In this document: positions 23,354 to 32,122 of the stretch, piece after piece
Layout: the number at the start of each line of letters is the position of its first letter
Position numbering within the stretch: position 1 is the first letter of the stretch
NCBI GenBank assembly: GCA_900321715.1
Contig: ONXC01000016.1
Coordinates: 26,408 to 70,202, forward strand
DNA from: an uncultured Bacteroidales bacterium
Lineage (GTDB): Bacteria > Bacteroidota > Bacteroidia > Bacteroidales > UBA932
DNA length: 43,795 nt
Reading direction: 5' to 3'
Translations under genes and position numbers: made by a program
The notes under the pieces: generated by a model
Told to the model about the DNA's origin: nothing
Databases searched by the model: none
The model's input: the letters and a program-made list of their open reading frames with translations, nothing else

Positions 23354-25891
23354 TTACACTTCTTCGGGGGTGCCTTCCGCTGCCTGGGATTCCTCTTCCT
23401 CGCTGTGTGCGACTACGGAAATGGCGGCAATGGCGTCTCCTTCCTTAATATTTATGAGCTTCACGCCCTGAGTGGCACGTCCGGCAACACGTATTGTGCT
23501 GACAGGCATTCTGATTGTAAGACCGCTGCGGCAGATAATCATAAGGTCATCTTCATCCGTCACATTCTTGATTGCTACAAGTTTGCCGGTCTTTTCCGTG
23601 ATGTTCAAGGTCCTGACACCCTTAGCGCCACGGGCGGTCTGGCGGTAGTCCATAGGGTCTGAGCGCTTGCCGAAACCGTTCTCTGACACGGCCAGGACCT
23701 GGTGTTTAGCTACGTCTTCGGCTTCAGGATCCTGACATACTACGCCAACCACAAAATCTCCTTCATCAAGATTGATGCCACGGACGCCGGTGGAGGTACG
23801 GCCAAGGGGCCTTGCCTCTGATTCATCGAACCTTACGCACCTTCCGCCATTGGCTGCGATCATGATGTTGCAGCGGCCGTTGGTGAGGATTGCCTCAAGG
23901 AGTTCGTCGTCCTCCCTGATGTTGATGGCGTTGACACCATTGGTACGGGGACGGGAATATGCTTCAAGGGAAGTCTTCTTCACCACACCCTGGCGGGTTA
24001 CCATCATGATGTAGTTGTTGTTGATGAATTCCTCGTCCTTGAGGGTCTTTACGTTGAGGTATGCGCGGACTGCGTCGTCCGGTTCTATCATGAGGATGTT
24101 CTGGATGGCGCGGCCCTTTGAGGTGCGCGTTCCTTCCGGAATCTCATATACCTTGAGCCAGTAGCACCTTCCCTTCTGGGTGAAAAGGAGCATGGTGCTG
24201 TGGGTATTTGCAATATAGATGTGCTCAATGAAGTCTTCATCCCTGGTGGCGCTTCCCTTCATACCCACGCCTCCGCGGTTCTGGGTGCGGAATTCCGTGA
24301 GAGGGGTGCGCTTGATGTAGCCAAGGTGGGAGATTGTAATCACCTGATCTTCATCTGCGTAGAAATCCTCAGGGTTGAATTCATCCTCTGCCATGGTGAT
24401 TTCCGTGCGGCGGGGATCCCCGTAACGGGCCTTGAGGTCCTGGGTCTCTTCCTTGATCACGCCAAACTGGAGCTCTACGGAGCCAAGGATGGCCTCACAG
24501 TGCTCTATGAACTTCATTAGGTCGTCGTACTCGTTCTGAAGTTTTTCACGCTCCAAGCCCACAAGCTGACGCAGACGCATCTCTACGATGGCGCCGGCCT
24601 GTGCCTCTGAGAACTGATAGCGGTCCATGAGCATCTGCTTTGCTTCGTCTATGCTCTTGGTCTCATAGCGGATGATGTGGACAATCTCATCTATGATGTC
24701 CATGGCCTTCAGAAGACCTTCCAGTATATGGGCGCGCTTCTGGGCCTTGTCCAGCTCGAACTTTGTGCGGCGCACCACAACCTCATGGCGGAATTCCACA
24801 AACTGGCCGATAATCTCCTTGAGGCTGAGGGTACGGGGACGTCCCTTCACAAGGGCCACGTTATTGAAGGAGAAACTGCTCTGGAGAGGGCTGTACTTGA
24901 ACAGCATATTGAGTACCACGCCGGAGTTGGTGCCCTGCTTGAGACGGATCACCACGCGGGTTTCACCGCGGGAGCTTTCGTCGTTGATGTAGGAGATGCC
25001 CTCTACTTTCTTTTCATCTGCGAGCTGGGCTATCTTCTCTATCATCTCACGCTTGTTCACCATATAGGGGATTTCCGTGACCACGATAGTCTCACGGCCG
25101 TGCTCATCTACCTCTATCTCTGTCTTGGAGCGGATGACCACGCGGCCGCGGCCGGTCTCATAGGCTTCCTTGATGCCGGACTTGCCCATTACGATGCCGC
25201 CGGTGGGGAAATCCGGACCCTTGATGTACTGCATCAGTTCATCCGTTGTAATTTCCGGATTGTCAATGTATGCGCAGATTGCATCACAGCACTCTCCAAG
25301 GTTATGGGGAGCCATGTTTGTGGCCATACCCACGGCAATGCCGGAGGCTCCGTTAAGGAGCAGCAGCGGGGCTTTGGTGGGAAGGACGGTGGGCTCCTGA
25401 AGGGTGTCGTCAAAGTTGAGGGTCATGTCCACGGTATCCTTGTCCATGTCTCCAAGGACATCCTCTGCCATCTTCTGGAGCTTGGCTTCCGTGTAACGCA
25501 TGGCAGCCGGAGAATCACCGTCTACTGAGCCAAAGTTACCCTGGCCCTTCACAAGGGGATAGCGCTGGTTCCAATCCTGGCCCAGACGCACCATTGCATC
25601 ATATACGCTGGAGTCTCCGTGAGGGTGGAACTTACCCATCACCTCACCTACTATACGGGCGCTCTTCTTTGTCTGGCCGCTGTAGCTCAGGCCCATATTA
25701 TCCATACCGAAGAGCACGCGCCTCTGGACGGGTTTGAGACCGTCCCTTGCATCCGGGAGGGCGCGGGAAACGATTACGGACATAGAGTAGTCTATGTACG
25801 CGGTACGCATCTCGTGATCTATCTCTACCTGCTCAATGTAGCCGGTTCCTTCTACCTCCTCCAACGGATTTTTATCCTGGTTGTTATCCAT
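23354..25891 (-). CDS. gyrA: DNA gyrase subunit A
   Basis: 845 residues. The breakage-reunion domain has the catalytic tyrosine Y133 in [11 protein letters not shown] and the quinolone region [12 protein letters not shown], where S94 and D98 correspond to E. coli S83 and D87 and keep wild-type residues. The C-terminal beta-pinwheel (about 515-830) has a GyrA-box-like [11 protein letters not shown], which diverges from QRRGGKG. With GyrB it introduces negative supercoils. The acidic tail ([15 protein letters not shown]) is typical. Only one copy of the heptamer is in this 2.5-kb gene. Confidence 0.97.
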   Translation of the reverse strand: MDNNQDKNPLEEVEGTGYIEQVEIDHEMRTAYIDYSMSVIVSRALPDARDGLKPVQRRVLFGMDNMGLSYSGQTKKSARIVGEVMGKFHPHGDSSVYDAMVRLGQDWNQRYPLVKGQGNFGSVDGDSPAAMRYTEAKLQKMAEDVLGDMDKDTVDMTLNFDDTLQEPTVLPTKAPLLLLNGASGIAVGMATNMAPHNLGECCDAICAYIDNPEITTDELMQYIKGPDFPTGGIVMGKSGIKEAYETGRGRVVIRSKTEIEVDEHGRETIVVTEIPYMVNKREMIEKIAQLADEKKVEGISYINDESSRGETRVVIRLKQGTNSGVVLNMLFKYSPLQSSFSFNNVALVKGRPRTLSLKEIIGQFVEFRHEVVVRRTKFELDKAQKRAHILEGLLKAMDIIDEIVHIIRYETKSIDEAKQMLMDRYQFSEAQAGAIVEMRLRQLVGLEREKLQNEYDDLMKFIEHCEAILGSVELQFGVIKEETQDLKARYGDPRRTEITMAEDEFNPEDFYADEDQVITISHLGYIKRTPLTEFRTQNRGGVGMKGSATRDEDFIEHIYIANTHSTMLLFTQKGRCYWLKVYEIPEGTRTSKGRAIQNILMIEPDDAVRAYLNVKTLKDEEFINNNYIMMVTRQGVVKKTSLEAYSRPRTNGVNAINIREDDELLEAILTNGRCNIMIAANGGRCVRFDESEARPLGRTSTGVRGINLDEGDFVVGVVCQDPEAEDVAKHQVLAVSENGFGKRSDPMDYRQTARGAKGVRTLNITEKTGKLVAIKNVTDEDDLMIICRSGLTIRMPVSTIRVAGRATQGVKLINIKEGDAIAAISVVAHSEEEESQAAEGTPEEV

Positions 25892-25927
25892 ATTTTTCCT
25901 TAAGACTTATAGCTTTATTATAAACAT

Positions 25928-25936
25928 ACAAATATA
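25928..25936 (-). promoter_or_regulatory. -7 box of gyrA
   Basis: TATATTTGT lies about 36 bases upstream of the gyrA start. Confidence 0.5.
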
Positions 25937-25959
25937 AGGAAAAATGTTGGAAAAACCTA

Positions 25960-25986
25960 CAAAAAAAGCCCGGAAATCCGGGCTTA
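25960..25986 (-). terminator. Terminator of the LolA-like gene
   Basis: On the minus strand AAGCCCGG-ATTT-CCGGGCTT is followed by seven T, eight bases after the stop codon. It insulates gyrA from upstream transcription. Confidence 0.9.
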
Positions 25987-25994
25987 AAAACTGA

Positions 25995-26516
25995 TTATTT
26001 CACATGGAGCACATACTCAGTTGAAATGCCTCCGAATTCTTCAAGCGTGAGGCTTTGGATGAGGCCTGCCTTGTTGTATTCAAGGATAACTCCGGAATAG
26101 CCTTTTGGCGAAGCCTTCCGGACTTTCAGTTCCACGTGCTTGCCGCCGTTTTTGCCGGCCGATACCGTGCAATCGGCATCCATTTCCTTGGCAATCTTCT
26201 CATACTGACCCAGGCAGCTGTAGATAAGTGCATTGCGCTGGAGGGCGACTGTCTTGTTGGTTTTGGTGTCTACATCGGCCTGGACACCCTTCATATCCAT
26301 ACGGATCATGTCTCCGTCTATGATGAAGAAATCTCCGTCCGGCTTGGTGTAGAGCATGGCAAGCTGGTCAGGGGCCGTGAAAGTGATTTCTCCTGCTCTC
26401 TTTATGGTTTTACCTGAGACCTTGAGGGTTTTTACCTGGTCGAATGTTCCGCTGAAATTCTGAGCTCCTGCGGAAATACCGCAAAGGAGCAGTACAAATG
26501 CTAGTATTTTTCTCAT
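25995..26516 (-). CDS. LolA-like outer-membrane lipoprotein carrier protein
   Basis: 173 residues with a signal peptide (MRKILAFVLLLCGISAGAQ). The mature part has the LolA-type beta pattern: SGTFDQVKTLKVSGKTIKRA, ITFTAPDQLAMLYTKPDG, DGDMIRMDMKG, and a late GYSGVILEYNKAGLIQSLTL. LolA family proteins carry lipoproteins or lipids across the periplasm. Many Bacteroidota have several paralogues, so this need not be the main LolA. Two -7 boxes lie upstream on this strand (TAATTTTGC 26531-26539, TACCTTTGC 26546-26554). Confidence 0.8.
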   Translation of the reverse strand: MRKILAFVLLLCGISAGAQNFSGTFDQVKTLKVSGKTIKRAGEITFTAPDQLAMLYTKPDGDFFIIDGDMIRMDMKGVQADVDTKTNKTVALQRNALIYSCLGQYEKIAKEMDADCTVSAGKNGGKHVELKVRKASPKGYSGVILEYNKAGLIQSLTLEEFGGISTEYVLHVK

Positions 26517-26523
26517 AACTTGC

Positions 26524-26554
26524 TATCTTTGCAAAATTAATGCCTGCAAAGGTA
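26524..26554. promoter_or_regulatory. Overlapping divergent promoters of the LolA-like gene and the Clp ATPase
   Basis: The plus strand has TATCTTTGC (26524-26532). The minus strand has TAATTTTGC (26531-26539) and TACCTTTGC (26546-26554). The boxes overlap or lie within 31 bases, so the two genes may compete for RNA polymerase. Confidence 0.6.
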
Positions 26555-26574
26555 AGCATTTTTTCAAATTTAAT

Positions 26575-28905
26575 ATGCAGTTACAAGTTTCCGACGAACT
26601 CAACCTCGTCATTAAATACGCCCGTGAGGAAGCGATGCGTACCGGAAGCTACGGAATCGGCCCGGATCATCTGTTCCTTGGACTCATCCGCCAGGAGGAG
26701 AATGCGGCCTTCCGCATCCTCCAGAACCTTGGTGTGGAGCCCGCAGAGCTGAAGGCCTTCATAGACCAGCGCATCTTCACCAATGAGACCATCCCCTATG
26801 ACCAGATAGACCATATCAACTTCTCCCGTCAGGCCCAGAATGTCCTGAGCATAACGGTGATGGAAGCCACAAGGCTCAAGAGCCCCAAGGCCGAAACCCA
26901 CCACCTCCTGCTGGCCCTTTGCCGCACTACGGAGAGCTACGGACAGGCATACCTCCGCGCCCGCGGCATCGATTACGGGAGGCTTCTTGCCGTGATGGAG
27001 GATGAAGGTCTCCTGAAGCCCATGGACCAGCAGGGCAATGCCGACGGCAACACTCAGCCCTCCCAGGGCCCGGAAGATGACCAGGATGAAAACAAGAAGC
27101 TGGACATTGAGGAATTCGCATATGACCTCACCCGCGCAGCCATTGAGGGCAAACTTGACCCCGTGGTTGGCCGTGACGTGGAGATTTCCCGCGTAATCCA
27201 GATCCTTGGCCGCCGCAAGAAGAACAACCCCATGCTCATAGGTGAGCCGGGTGTCGGGAAATCGGCCATAGTGGAGGGCATTGCCCAGAAGATTGCCTCC
27301 GGGAATATATCGGCCGCGCTGGCAAAAAAGCGCATCCTTTCCCTAGACATCGCATCCGTGGTTGCCGGCACAAAATACCGCGGAGACTTTGAAAAACGCC
27401 TCAAGACCATTATCAAGGAGGCATCTGAGAACCCGGACATCATCCTGTTCATAGACGAGTTCCACACAATCGTGGGCGCCGGCGGCGCTTCCGGAAGCCT
27501 TGACGCGGCAAATATGCTCAAGCCCGCCCTAGCACGCGGAGAATTCCAGTGCATCGGCGCCACCACCCTTGACGAGTTCACAAAGATCGTGGAAAAGGAC
27601 GGCGCACTTGACAGGCGTTTCCAGAAGATTGTGGTGGAGCCAACGGACGTGGAGCAGTCCATCGCCATCCTCAGGAACCTCAAACCCAAGTATGAGGAAT
27701 TCCACGGAATAACTTATGCCGATGATGCCGTAGAGGCTGCCGTACGCCTTACAAACCGCTATATCACGGATAAATCCCTCCCGGACAAGGCAATTGACGC
27801 CCTGGACGAAGCAGGCTCCATGGTACGCCTCTCCCTTTCAAAGAAAAAGGGCGCATCTGGCGTGGTGGAAGTTGAAGACATTGCAACCGTGGTTTCCAAG
27901 ATGACGGGAATTCCCGTGAATAAGGTGGCAGAAAGTGAAGGCAACCGCCTTGTGAAGATGAGAGACCGCCTGAAAGAGAGGATCATCGGCCAGGACGAAG
28001 CAGTAGAAACCGTTGTGAAGGCAATCCAGAGGGGCCGCGCCGGCCTCAAGGACCCTCATAGGCCCATTGGCACCTTCCTGTTCTTTGGCCCCACGGGCGT
28101 TGGAAAGACACAGCTTGCGCGCACCCTTGCCGAATACCTCTTTGACAGCGAGGAGAACATGGTGAGGATTGACATGAGCGAGTACATGGAGAAATTCAGC
28201 GTCTCACGCCTTATTGGCGCGCCTCCGGGATATGTGGGCTATGAAGAGGGCGGCCAGCTTTCAGAGCGCGTACGCCGTAAGCCCTACTGCGTGGTGCTGC
28301 TGGACGAGATTGAAAAGGCCCACCCGGATATCTTCAACCTGCTCCTTCAGGTCATGGACGAAGGCCGGCTCACAGACAGCAACGGCCGCATGGTGGATTT
28401 CAAGAATACCATTGTGATTATGACCTCCAACGTGGGAAGCCGTGAGATGGAGGAATACGGCAGCGGAATTGGCTTTGCAACCGCAGGAAAGAATGTTAAG
28501 GCAGACCGCAAGTCCGTTGTTGAAAAGGCCGTGAAGAAGGCTTTCCCGCCGGAATTCATCAACCGCGTAGACGCCCAGGTTTATTTCAACTCCCTTGACA
28601 AGGAAGCCATTGAGAAGATAATTGACATTGAGCTCAAGGGGCTCAAGGCCAGGGTGCAGGAAGCCGGTTATAAGCTTACCATAACCCCTACCGCCAAGAG
28701 ATTCATTGCCGATGCAGGATATGACCCCGCCTATGGCGCCCGTCCTCTCAGAAGGGCCGTCATGCGCTACGTGGAAGACCCTGTGTCTGAGTTTATCATT
28801 GCCGACCGCGCACTTTCTTCCCGTAAAGCCGGGGCCGATGAGCTCAAAGCCCTCAAACTCATCCTGTCTGACGACAAGGAATCTACCACGGTGGTTCCCG
28901 CCTAA
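26575..28905 (+). CDS. ClpA/ClpC-type AAA+ unfoldase, Clp protease ATP-binding subunit
   Basis: 776 residues. An N-terminal Clp_N repeat domain (about 1-145) leads to AAA-1 with Walker A IGEPGVGKSAIVEG and Walker B ILFIDEFHTIVGAGG. AAA-2 has FGPTGVGKTQLA and VVLLDEIEKAHPDIFNLLLQ, then the C-terminal D2-small domain. GSGIGFA near 610 corresponds to the ClpP-binding loop, so it should deliver substrates to ClpP. Between the AAA rings there is only a short linker (SLSKKKGASGVVEVEDIATV); the coiled-coil M-domain of ClpC is missing, giving a ClpA-like architecture. Monocistronic. Confidence 0.92.
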   Translation: MQLQVSDELNLVIKYAREEAMRTGSYGIGPDHLFLGLIRQEENAAFRILQNLGVEPAELKAFIDQRIFTNETIPYDQIDHINFSRQAQNVLSITVMEATRLKSPKAETHHLLLALCRTTESYGQAYLRARGIDYGRLLAVMEDEGLLKPMDQQGNADGNTQPSQGPEDDQDENKKLDIEEFAYDLTRAAIEGKLDPVVGRDVEISRVIQILGRRKKNNPMLIGEPGVGKSAIVEGIAQKIASGNISAALAKKRILSLDIASVVAGTKYRGDFEKRLKTIIKEASENPDIILFIDEFHTIVGAGGASGSLDAANMLKPALARGEFQCIGATTLDEFTKIVEKDGALDRRFQKIVVEPTDVEQSIAILRNLKPKYEEFHGITYADDAVEAAVRLTNRYITDKSLPDKAIDALDEAGSMVRLSLSKKKGASGVVEVEDIATVVSKMTGIPVNKVAESEGNRLVKMRDRLKERIIGQDEAVETVVKAIQRGRAGLKDPHRPIGTFLFFGPTGVGKTQLARTLAEYLFDSEENMVRIDMSEYMEKFSVSRLIGAPPGYVGYEEGGQLSERVRRKPYCVVLLDEIEKAHPDIFNLLLQVMDEGRLTDSNGRMVDFKNTIVIMTSNVGSREMEEYGSGIGFATAGKNVKADRKSVVEKAVKKAFPPEFINRVDAQVYFNSLDKEAIEKIIDIELKGLKARVQEAGYKLTITPTAKRFIADAGYDPAYGARPLRRAVMRYVEDPVSEFIIADRALSSRKAGADELKALKLILSDDKESTTVVPA

Positions 28906-29027
28906 AGTGCGATAGCTTCTTCCATTTCCAGGCCAAGGTCCTTCATCAGGTCCTTCAGGGCCTGGAAATTTGTATCCGGAGAGATTACGTTTGAAAGAAC
29001 GTCTGTGGAGTAGTCTGTGTTACGCAT
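28902..29027 (-). CDS. Small protein of 41 residues, unknown function
   Basis: The frame from the ATG at 29025-29027 to TAG at 28902-28904 encodes MRNTDYSTDVLSNVI and on to DLGLEMEEAIAL: an N-terminal polar part and an acidic amphipathic C-terminal helix. A perfect -7 box (TATTTTTGC, 29054-29062) and a purine-rich AAAGACAAAGG before the ATG support expression. Its stop overlaps the convergent Clp stop by two bases. There is no cysteine or signal peptide. I do not recognise a family; a regulatory peptide or a chance ORF are both possible. Confidence 0.5.
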   Translation of the reverse strand: MRNTDYSTDVLSNVISPDTNFQALKDLMKDLGLEMEEAIAL

Positions 29028-29053
29028 AGCCTTTGTCTTTTTTAATTTCTGAT

Positions 29054-29062
29054 GCAAAAATA
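29054..29062 (-). promoter_or_regulatory. -7 box of the 41-residue ORF
   Basis: TATTTTTGC is 26 bases upstream of the ATG and independent of the uridine phosphorylase gene. Confidence 0.5.
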
Positions 29063-29067
29063 ATATG

Positions 29068-29093
29068 AGCTTGCGCCAAACTACGGCACAAGC
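29068..29093. terminator. Hairpin after uridine phosphorylase and the Clp gene
   Basis: GCTTGTGCC/GGCGCAAGC (one G-T pair, 7-base loop). On the minus strand it precedes ATATTATTTTT and would end the uridine phosphorylase message; on the plus strand it precedes CCACATTTTTTT and could end the Clp message. Confidence 0.55.
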
Positions 29094-29122
29094 CCACATT
29101 TTTTTACTTTTTTTCAGAAAAA

Positions 29123-30007
29123 TTACAAAGTGGACATACGGTCTACGCACAGTTCCACGAGTTTACGGATGGCCGGCTTGTAATCCGGGTTGGAGCTCTG
29201 GAGATAGCGGTTTGCAATGATGCAGCACACGGTGCTGGCGTTGTGACCAAGATGCGCGGCAAGGCCTGCAAGAGGAGAACTCTCCATCTCAAAGTTGGTG
29301 ATCCTGTAATCCTCACCGGCCTCGGAGAAGCGGAAGCTCTCAATGTCTGAGAGCATGTTGGGCATAGCCAGAGGAACGCGCACTACCCTGCCCTGAGGGC
29401 CGTAGAAGCCGGGGGCCGATATAGTTACGCCCTTTATGGTCACGTCCTTCATAAGGTCTATGATCTTGGGGGACGCCTTCACGAAATAAGGTGAAGGAAG
29501 GGTGGGCTCCCAGTTCATATGCTTCTTGAAAGCCTCCTCAACGGCGGGGATGGTAACCTTCTCACGGTTGCCGTACCAGTTCATCACGCCGTCAAAGCCA
29601 ACGCTGATATGGGCAAGGACATAGCTGCCAAGCGGAATATCGGCATGAAGGGCGCCGGAGGTGCCTATGCGGAGAATATTCAGCGCACGGTGGACGGGCT
29701 TCACCTCGCGGGTTTTGAAATCCACGTTTGCCAGGGCGTCCAGCTCTGTCATCACAATGTCGATATTGTCCGGGCCGATACCGTGAGAAAGCGCGGTGAT
29801 GCGCTTGCCGTTACGCCTGCCGGTAATGGAGACAAACTCACGGGACTCGTGACGGAACTCAATGTCCGTGAGGTATTCCCCTATCATATCTACGCGGGAG
29901 GGGTCTCCCACCATAATCACGTTGTCTGCCAGTTCTTCCGGCTTGAGGTGGATGTGAAATACGGAGCCGTCTCCGTTGATGATGAGTTCTGATTCAGGAA
30001 TTCTCAT
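29123..30007 (-). CDS. udp: Uridine phosphorylase-like nucleoside phosphorylase
   Basis: 294 residues of the nucleoside phosphorylase-I family. Phosphate- and ribose-binding motifs include MVGDPSRVDMIGEYL, ALSHGIGPDNIDIVMTEL, RIGTSGALHADIPLGSYV and the NFEMESSPLAGLAA segment that binds ribose. It cleaves uridine (or a related nucleoside) with phosphate to free base and ribose-1-phosphate for salvage. Longer than E. coli Udp (253) and similar to Bacteroidota homologues. A TATCTTTGT box (30029-30037) is 22 bases upstream. Confidence 0.9.
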   Translation of the reverse strand: MRIPESELIINGDGSVFHIHLKPEELADNVIMVGDPSRVDMIGEYLTDIEFRHESREFVSITGRRNGKRITALSHGIGPDNIDIVMTELDALANVDFKTREVKPVHRALNILRIGTSGALHADIPLGSYVLAHISVGFDGVMNWYGNREKVTIPAVEEAFKKHMNWEPTLPSPYFVKASPKIIDLMKDVTIKGVTISAPGFYGPQGRVVRVPLAMPNMLSDIESFRFSEAGEDYRITNFEMESSPLAGLAAHLGHNASTVCCIIANRYLQSSNPDYKPAIRKLVELCVDRMSTL

Positions 30008-30028
30008 ATGGCGCTTAAGTTCTAAAAA

Positions 30029-30037
30029 ACAAAGATA
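30029..30037 (-). promoter_or_regulatory. -7 box of the uridine phosphorylase gene
   Basis: TATCTTTGT on the minus strand, 22 bases before the ATG. Confidence 0.55.
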
Positions 30038-30048
30038 GCTTTTTTCAC

Positions 30049-31554
30049 TCAGATTTCAAACTCTTCAATCTCCTTCACAAGTTTGCCGATGATACTCATC
30101 TTGCAGTCATACAGGGCATCCGAGATATCCACCTTGTAGTAGTGGGGATTGATAAGACGGCGCTCTGCGGGAGAGAAGTGGTGGAGGTTGTCCTTGTAGA
30201 ACTGCCTCTTCTGGAGGAGGCTGTAGTAAGGAGCGATGCGCTCCCCGGCCTTGATGGACTGGAGTTGGAGCGGACGGGCGTCGTAGGAGCCTTCCTCGAA
30301 GGTCTTGGTCTTGAAGGAGTCGTATTCGTCACGGATGGTGATGGTCTTTCCCTGCTGGATGGCAAGGTCCATGGCGTCTCCGCGGAGGCAGGTAACATCG
30401 GCCTTGAACACATAGCCGTCAAGGGAATTGCCCTTCTCCTTATCCTGGGCCGATATTCTCCAGGTGATCTGGAAGCCGGGGTTGATGAGCTTGATCTTGT
30501 CTTCAGAGCGCTTGATTACGGGCTCATTGTCCACCTGCACCAGCTTGTAAACGTTGCCAAAGCAGGGGGCGGCCTTTGACGTTGCAATTGCGTCACCAAC
30601 GCCGTAACTGTCTATGCGGGCGCCCTGGCGCTCAAGGTCAGTGATAAGGTATTCGTCCAGGCCGTTGGTTGCAAAGATCTTGCACTTTGTGAGGCCGTGC
30701 TGGTCCAGGATGCGCCTTACCTCCTGGGAAAGGTACGCAAGGTCACCGCTATCCAGGCGGATGCCGTAACCGGGGGCGTAGGAGTCGTCAATACCGTTTT
30801 CCTTGAAGGAACGGATGGCGTTCTTGACGCCGCAGCGGAGGGTGTCATAGGTATCTATGAGGAGGATCAGGTTCTCTCCCTTATGGGTACGGATATAGTC
30901 ACAGAATGCCTTGTGCTCCCCTTCCACGGTGCTGCCGTAGGAAGTGATGAAACTGTGGGCCATGGTGCCTGTGGAAGGCACGCCGTTGAAGGCGCCGGTA
31001 AGGATGTTGGAAGAGCTGGCACAGCCGGCAATCTGGGCGGCCTTGCCGCCGTAAACTGCCGCCCAGGGGCCGTGGGCGCGGCGTGAACCGAACTCACTTA
31101 CGGGTTTATCCGTGGAGCGGCAAACGCGTGAAGCCTTTGTAGCAACGGCCATCTGGTGATTGAGGATGCACAGCATGGGGGTTTCCAGCACCTGGGCCTC
31201 GATCATGGGGCCCACGACGGTAACGATTGGCTGGTTGGGGAAAGCAATCTCACCTTCCCTCATGGTGTACACGTCTCCGGTAAACTTCATGGTGCTGAGG
31301 TATTTCCGGAACTCCCTGTACTCTTCCCCGGGAAGGAATTTCTCATAGAACTCCTCCGGTTCCGTGCCAAGATGGAGGACCATCTCTATCACTTCCTCCG
31401 TACCGCTCACTACGGCCCAGTTGTTATTTTCCGGGGCCTTGCGGTAGAAGAGGTTGAAAACTGCAATCTGGTTCTGCTTGCCGCATTCCAGATAGGACTT
31501 TCCCATGGTGTACTGGTACTTGTCCGACACATAGGCGTTGTTAATTACGTTCAT
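30049..31554 (-). CDS. pncB: Nicotinate phosphoribosyltransferase
   Basis: 501 residues from MNVINNAYVSDKYQYTMGKS. Motifs of the NAPRTase family include EFGSRRAHGPWAA (the catalytic loop region), LIDTYDTLRCGVKNA, YGIRLDSGDLAYLS, FATNGLDEYLI and YGVGDAIATSKAAPCFGNVYKL. It makes nicotinate mononucleotide from nicotinic acid and PRPP with ATP. It begins four bases after the nicotinamidase stop, so the two Preiss-Handler steps are coupled. An alternative start at 31581 would add nine residues and overlap pncA. Confidence 0.95.
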   Translation of the reverse strand: MNVINNAYVSDKYQYTMGKSYLECGKQNQIAVFNLFYRKAPENNNWAVVSGTEEVIEMVLHLGTEPEEFYEKFLPGEEYREFRKYLSTMKFTGDVYTMREGEIAFPNQPIVTVVGPMIEAQVLETPMLCILNHQMAVATKASRVCRSTDKPVSEFGSRRAHGPWAAVYGGKAAQIAGCASSSNILTGAFNGVPSTGTMAHSFITSYGSTVEGEHKAFCDYIRTHKGENLILLIDTYDTLRCGVKNAIRSFKENGIDDSYAPGYGIRLDSGDLAYLSQEVRRILDQHGLTKCKIFATNGLDEYLITDLERQGARIDSYGVGDAIATSKAAPCFGNVYKLVQVDNEPVIKRSEDKIKLINPGFQITWRISAQDKEKGNSLDGYVFKADVTCLRGDAMDLAIQQGKTITIRDEYDSFKTKTFEEGSYDARPLQLQSIKAGERIAPYYSLLQKRQFYKDNLHHFSPAERRLINPHYYKVDISDALYDCKMSIIGKLVKEIEEFEI

Positions 31555-31558
31555 ATGG

Positions 31559-32113
31559 CTATGACACTCTGATTCCTTCATGTTTCATCTCCTCAATGGC
31601 CTTCACATGGCCCTGGGCATCCACCCAGGCCAGGCAGTCTTTGAGAACCGTTACCTTGAAACCGTCCTTGAGGATGTCCTCTGCGGTATTTCTCACGCAG
31701 AACTCCGTAGCAATGCCGCATACAAGGACCTTTTCAATTTCCATAAGGCGCAGCACCTCTCCCATCGTTTGGCCGGCTTCATTGAGGCCCTCGTAGCCGC
31801 TGTACTGCTCCTGGGCCGGGTTTTCACCCTTGTAAAAGATAAGGCCTTCGTCATCGGCATAAGGTTCCAGATCCTTGTGAATCTCAGCGCCGTGGGTGCC
31901 CTGCACGCAATGCGGCGGCCATGGACCGCCCTGGGCGGCAAATGAGCAGTGGTTGGCGGGATGATGGTCCCTTACGAAGATACGCGGGACGTCCGGGTGC
32001 TTCTGGATGAATTCCAGGGTTTTTGCTACGGCTTCATCGGCCCCCTGGCAGGCCAGCGATCCGTCTATGAAATCGTAGAGCATGTCTACAATCACAAGTG
32101 CTGTGTCTTTCAT
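31559..32113 (-). CDS. pncA: Nicotinamidase (isochorismatase-like hydrolase)
   Basis: 184 residues. The Asp of LVIVDMLYDF, metal-site DHHPANHCSF, the Lys in FYKGENPAQEQYSG and the nucleophilic Cys in VCGIATEFCVRNTAED form the nicotinamidase triad and metal site. It hydrolyses nicotinamide to nicotinate, which the next gene product uses. It is nine bases downstream of prfB. The heptamer appears within it near 32035 (ATCGGCC). Confidence 0.93.
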   Translation of the reverse strand: MKDTALVIVDMLYDFIDGSLACQGADEAVAKTLEFIQKHPDVPRIFVRDHHPANHCSFAAQGGPWPPHCVQGTHGAEIHKDLEPYADDEGLIFYKGENPAQEQYSGYEGLNEAGQTMGEVLRLMEIEKVLVCGIATEFCVRNTAEDILKDGFKVTVLKDCLAWVDAQGHVKAIEEMKHEGIRVS

Positions 32114-32122
32114 ATATTGGTT

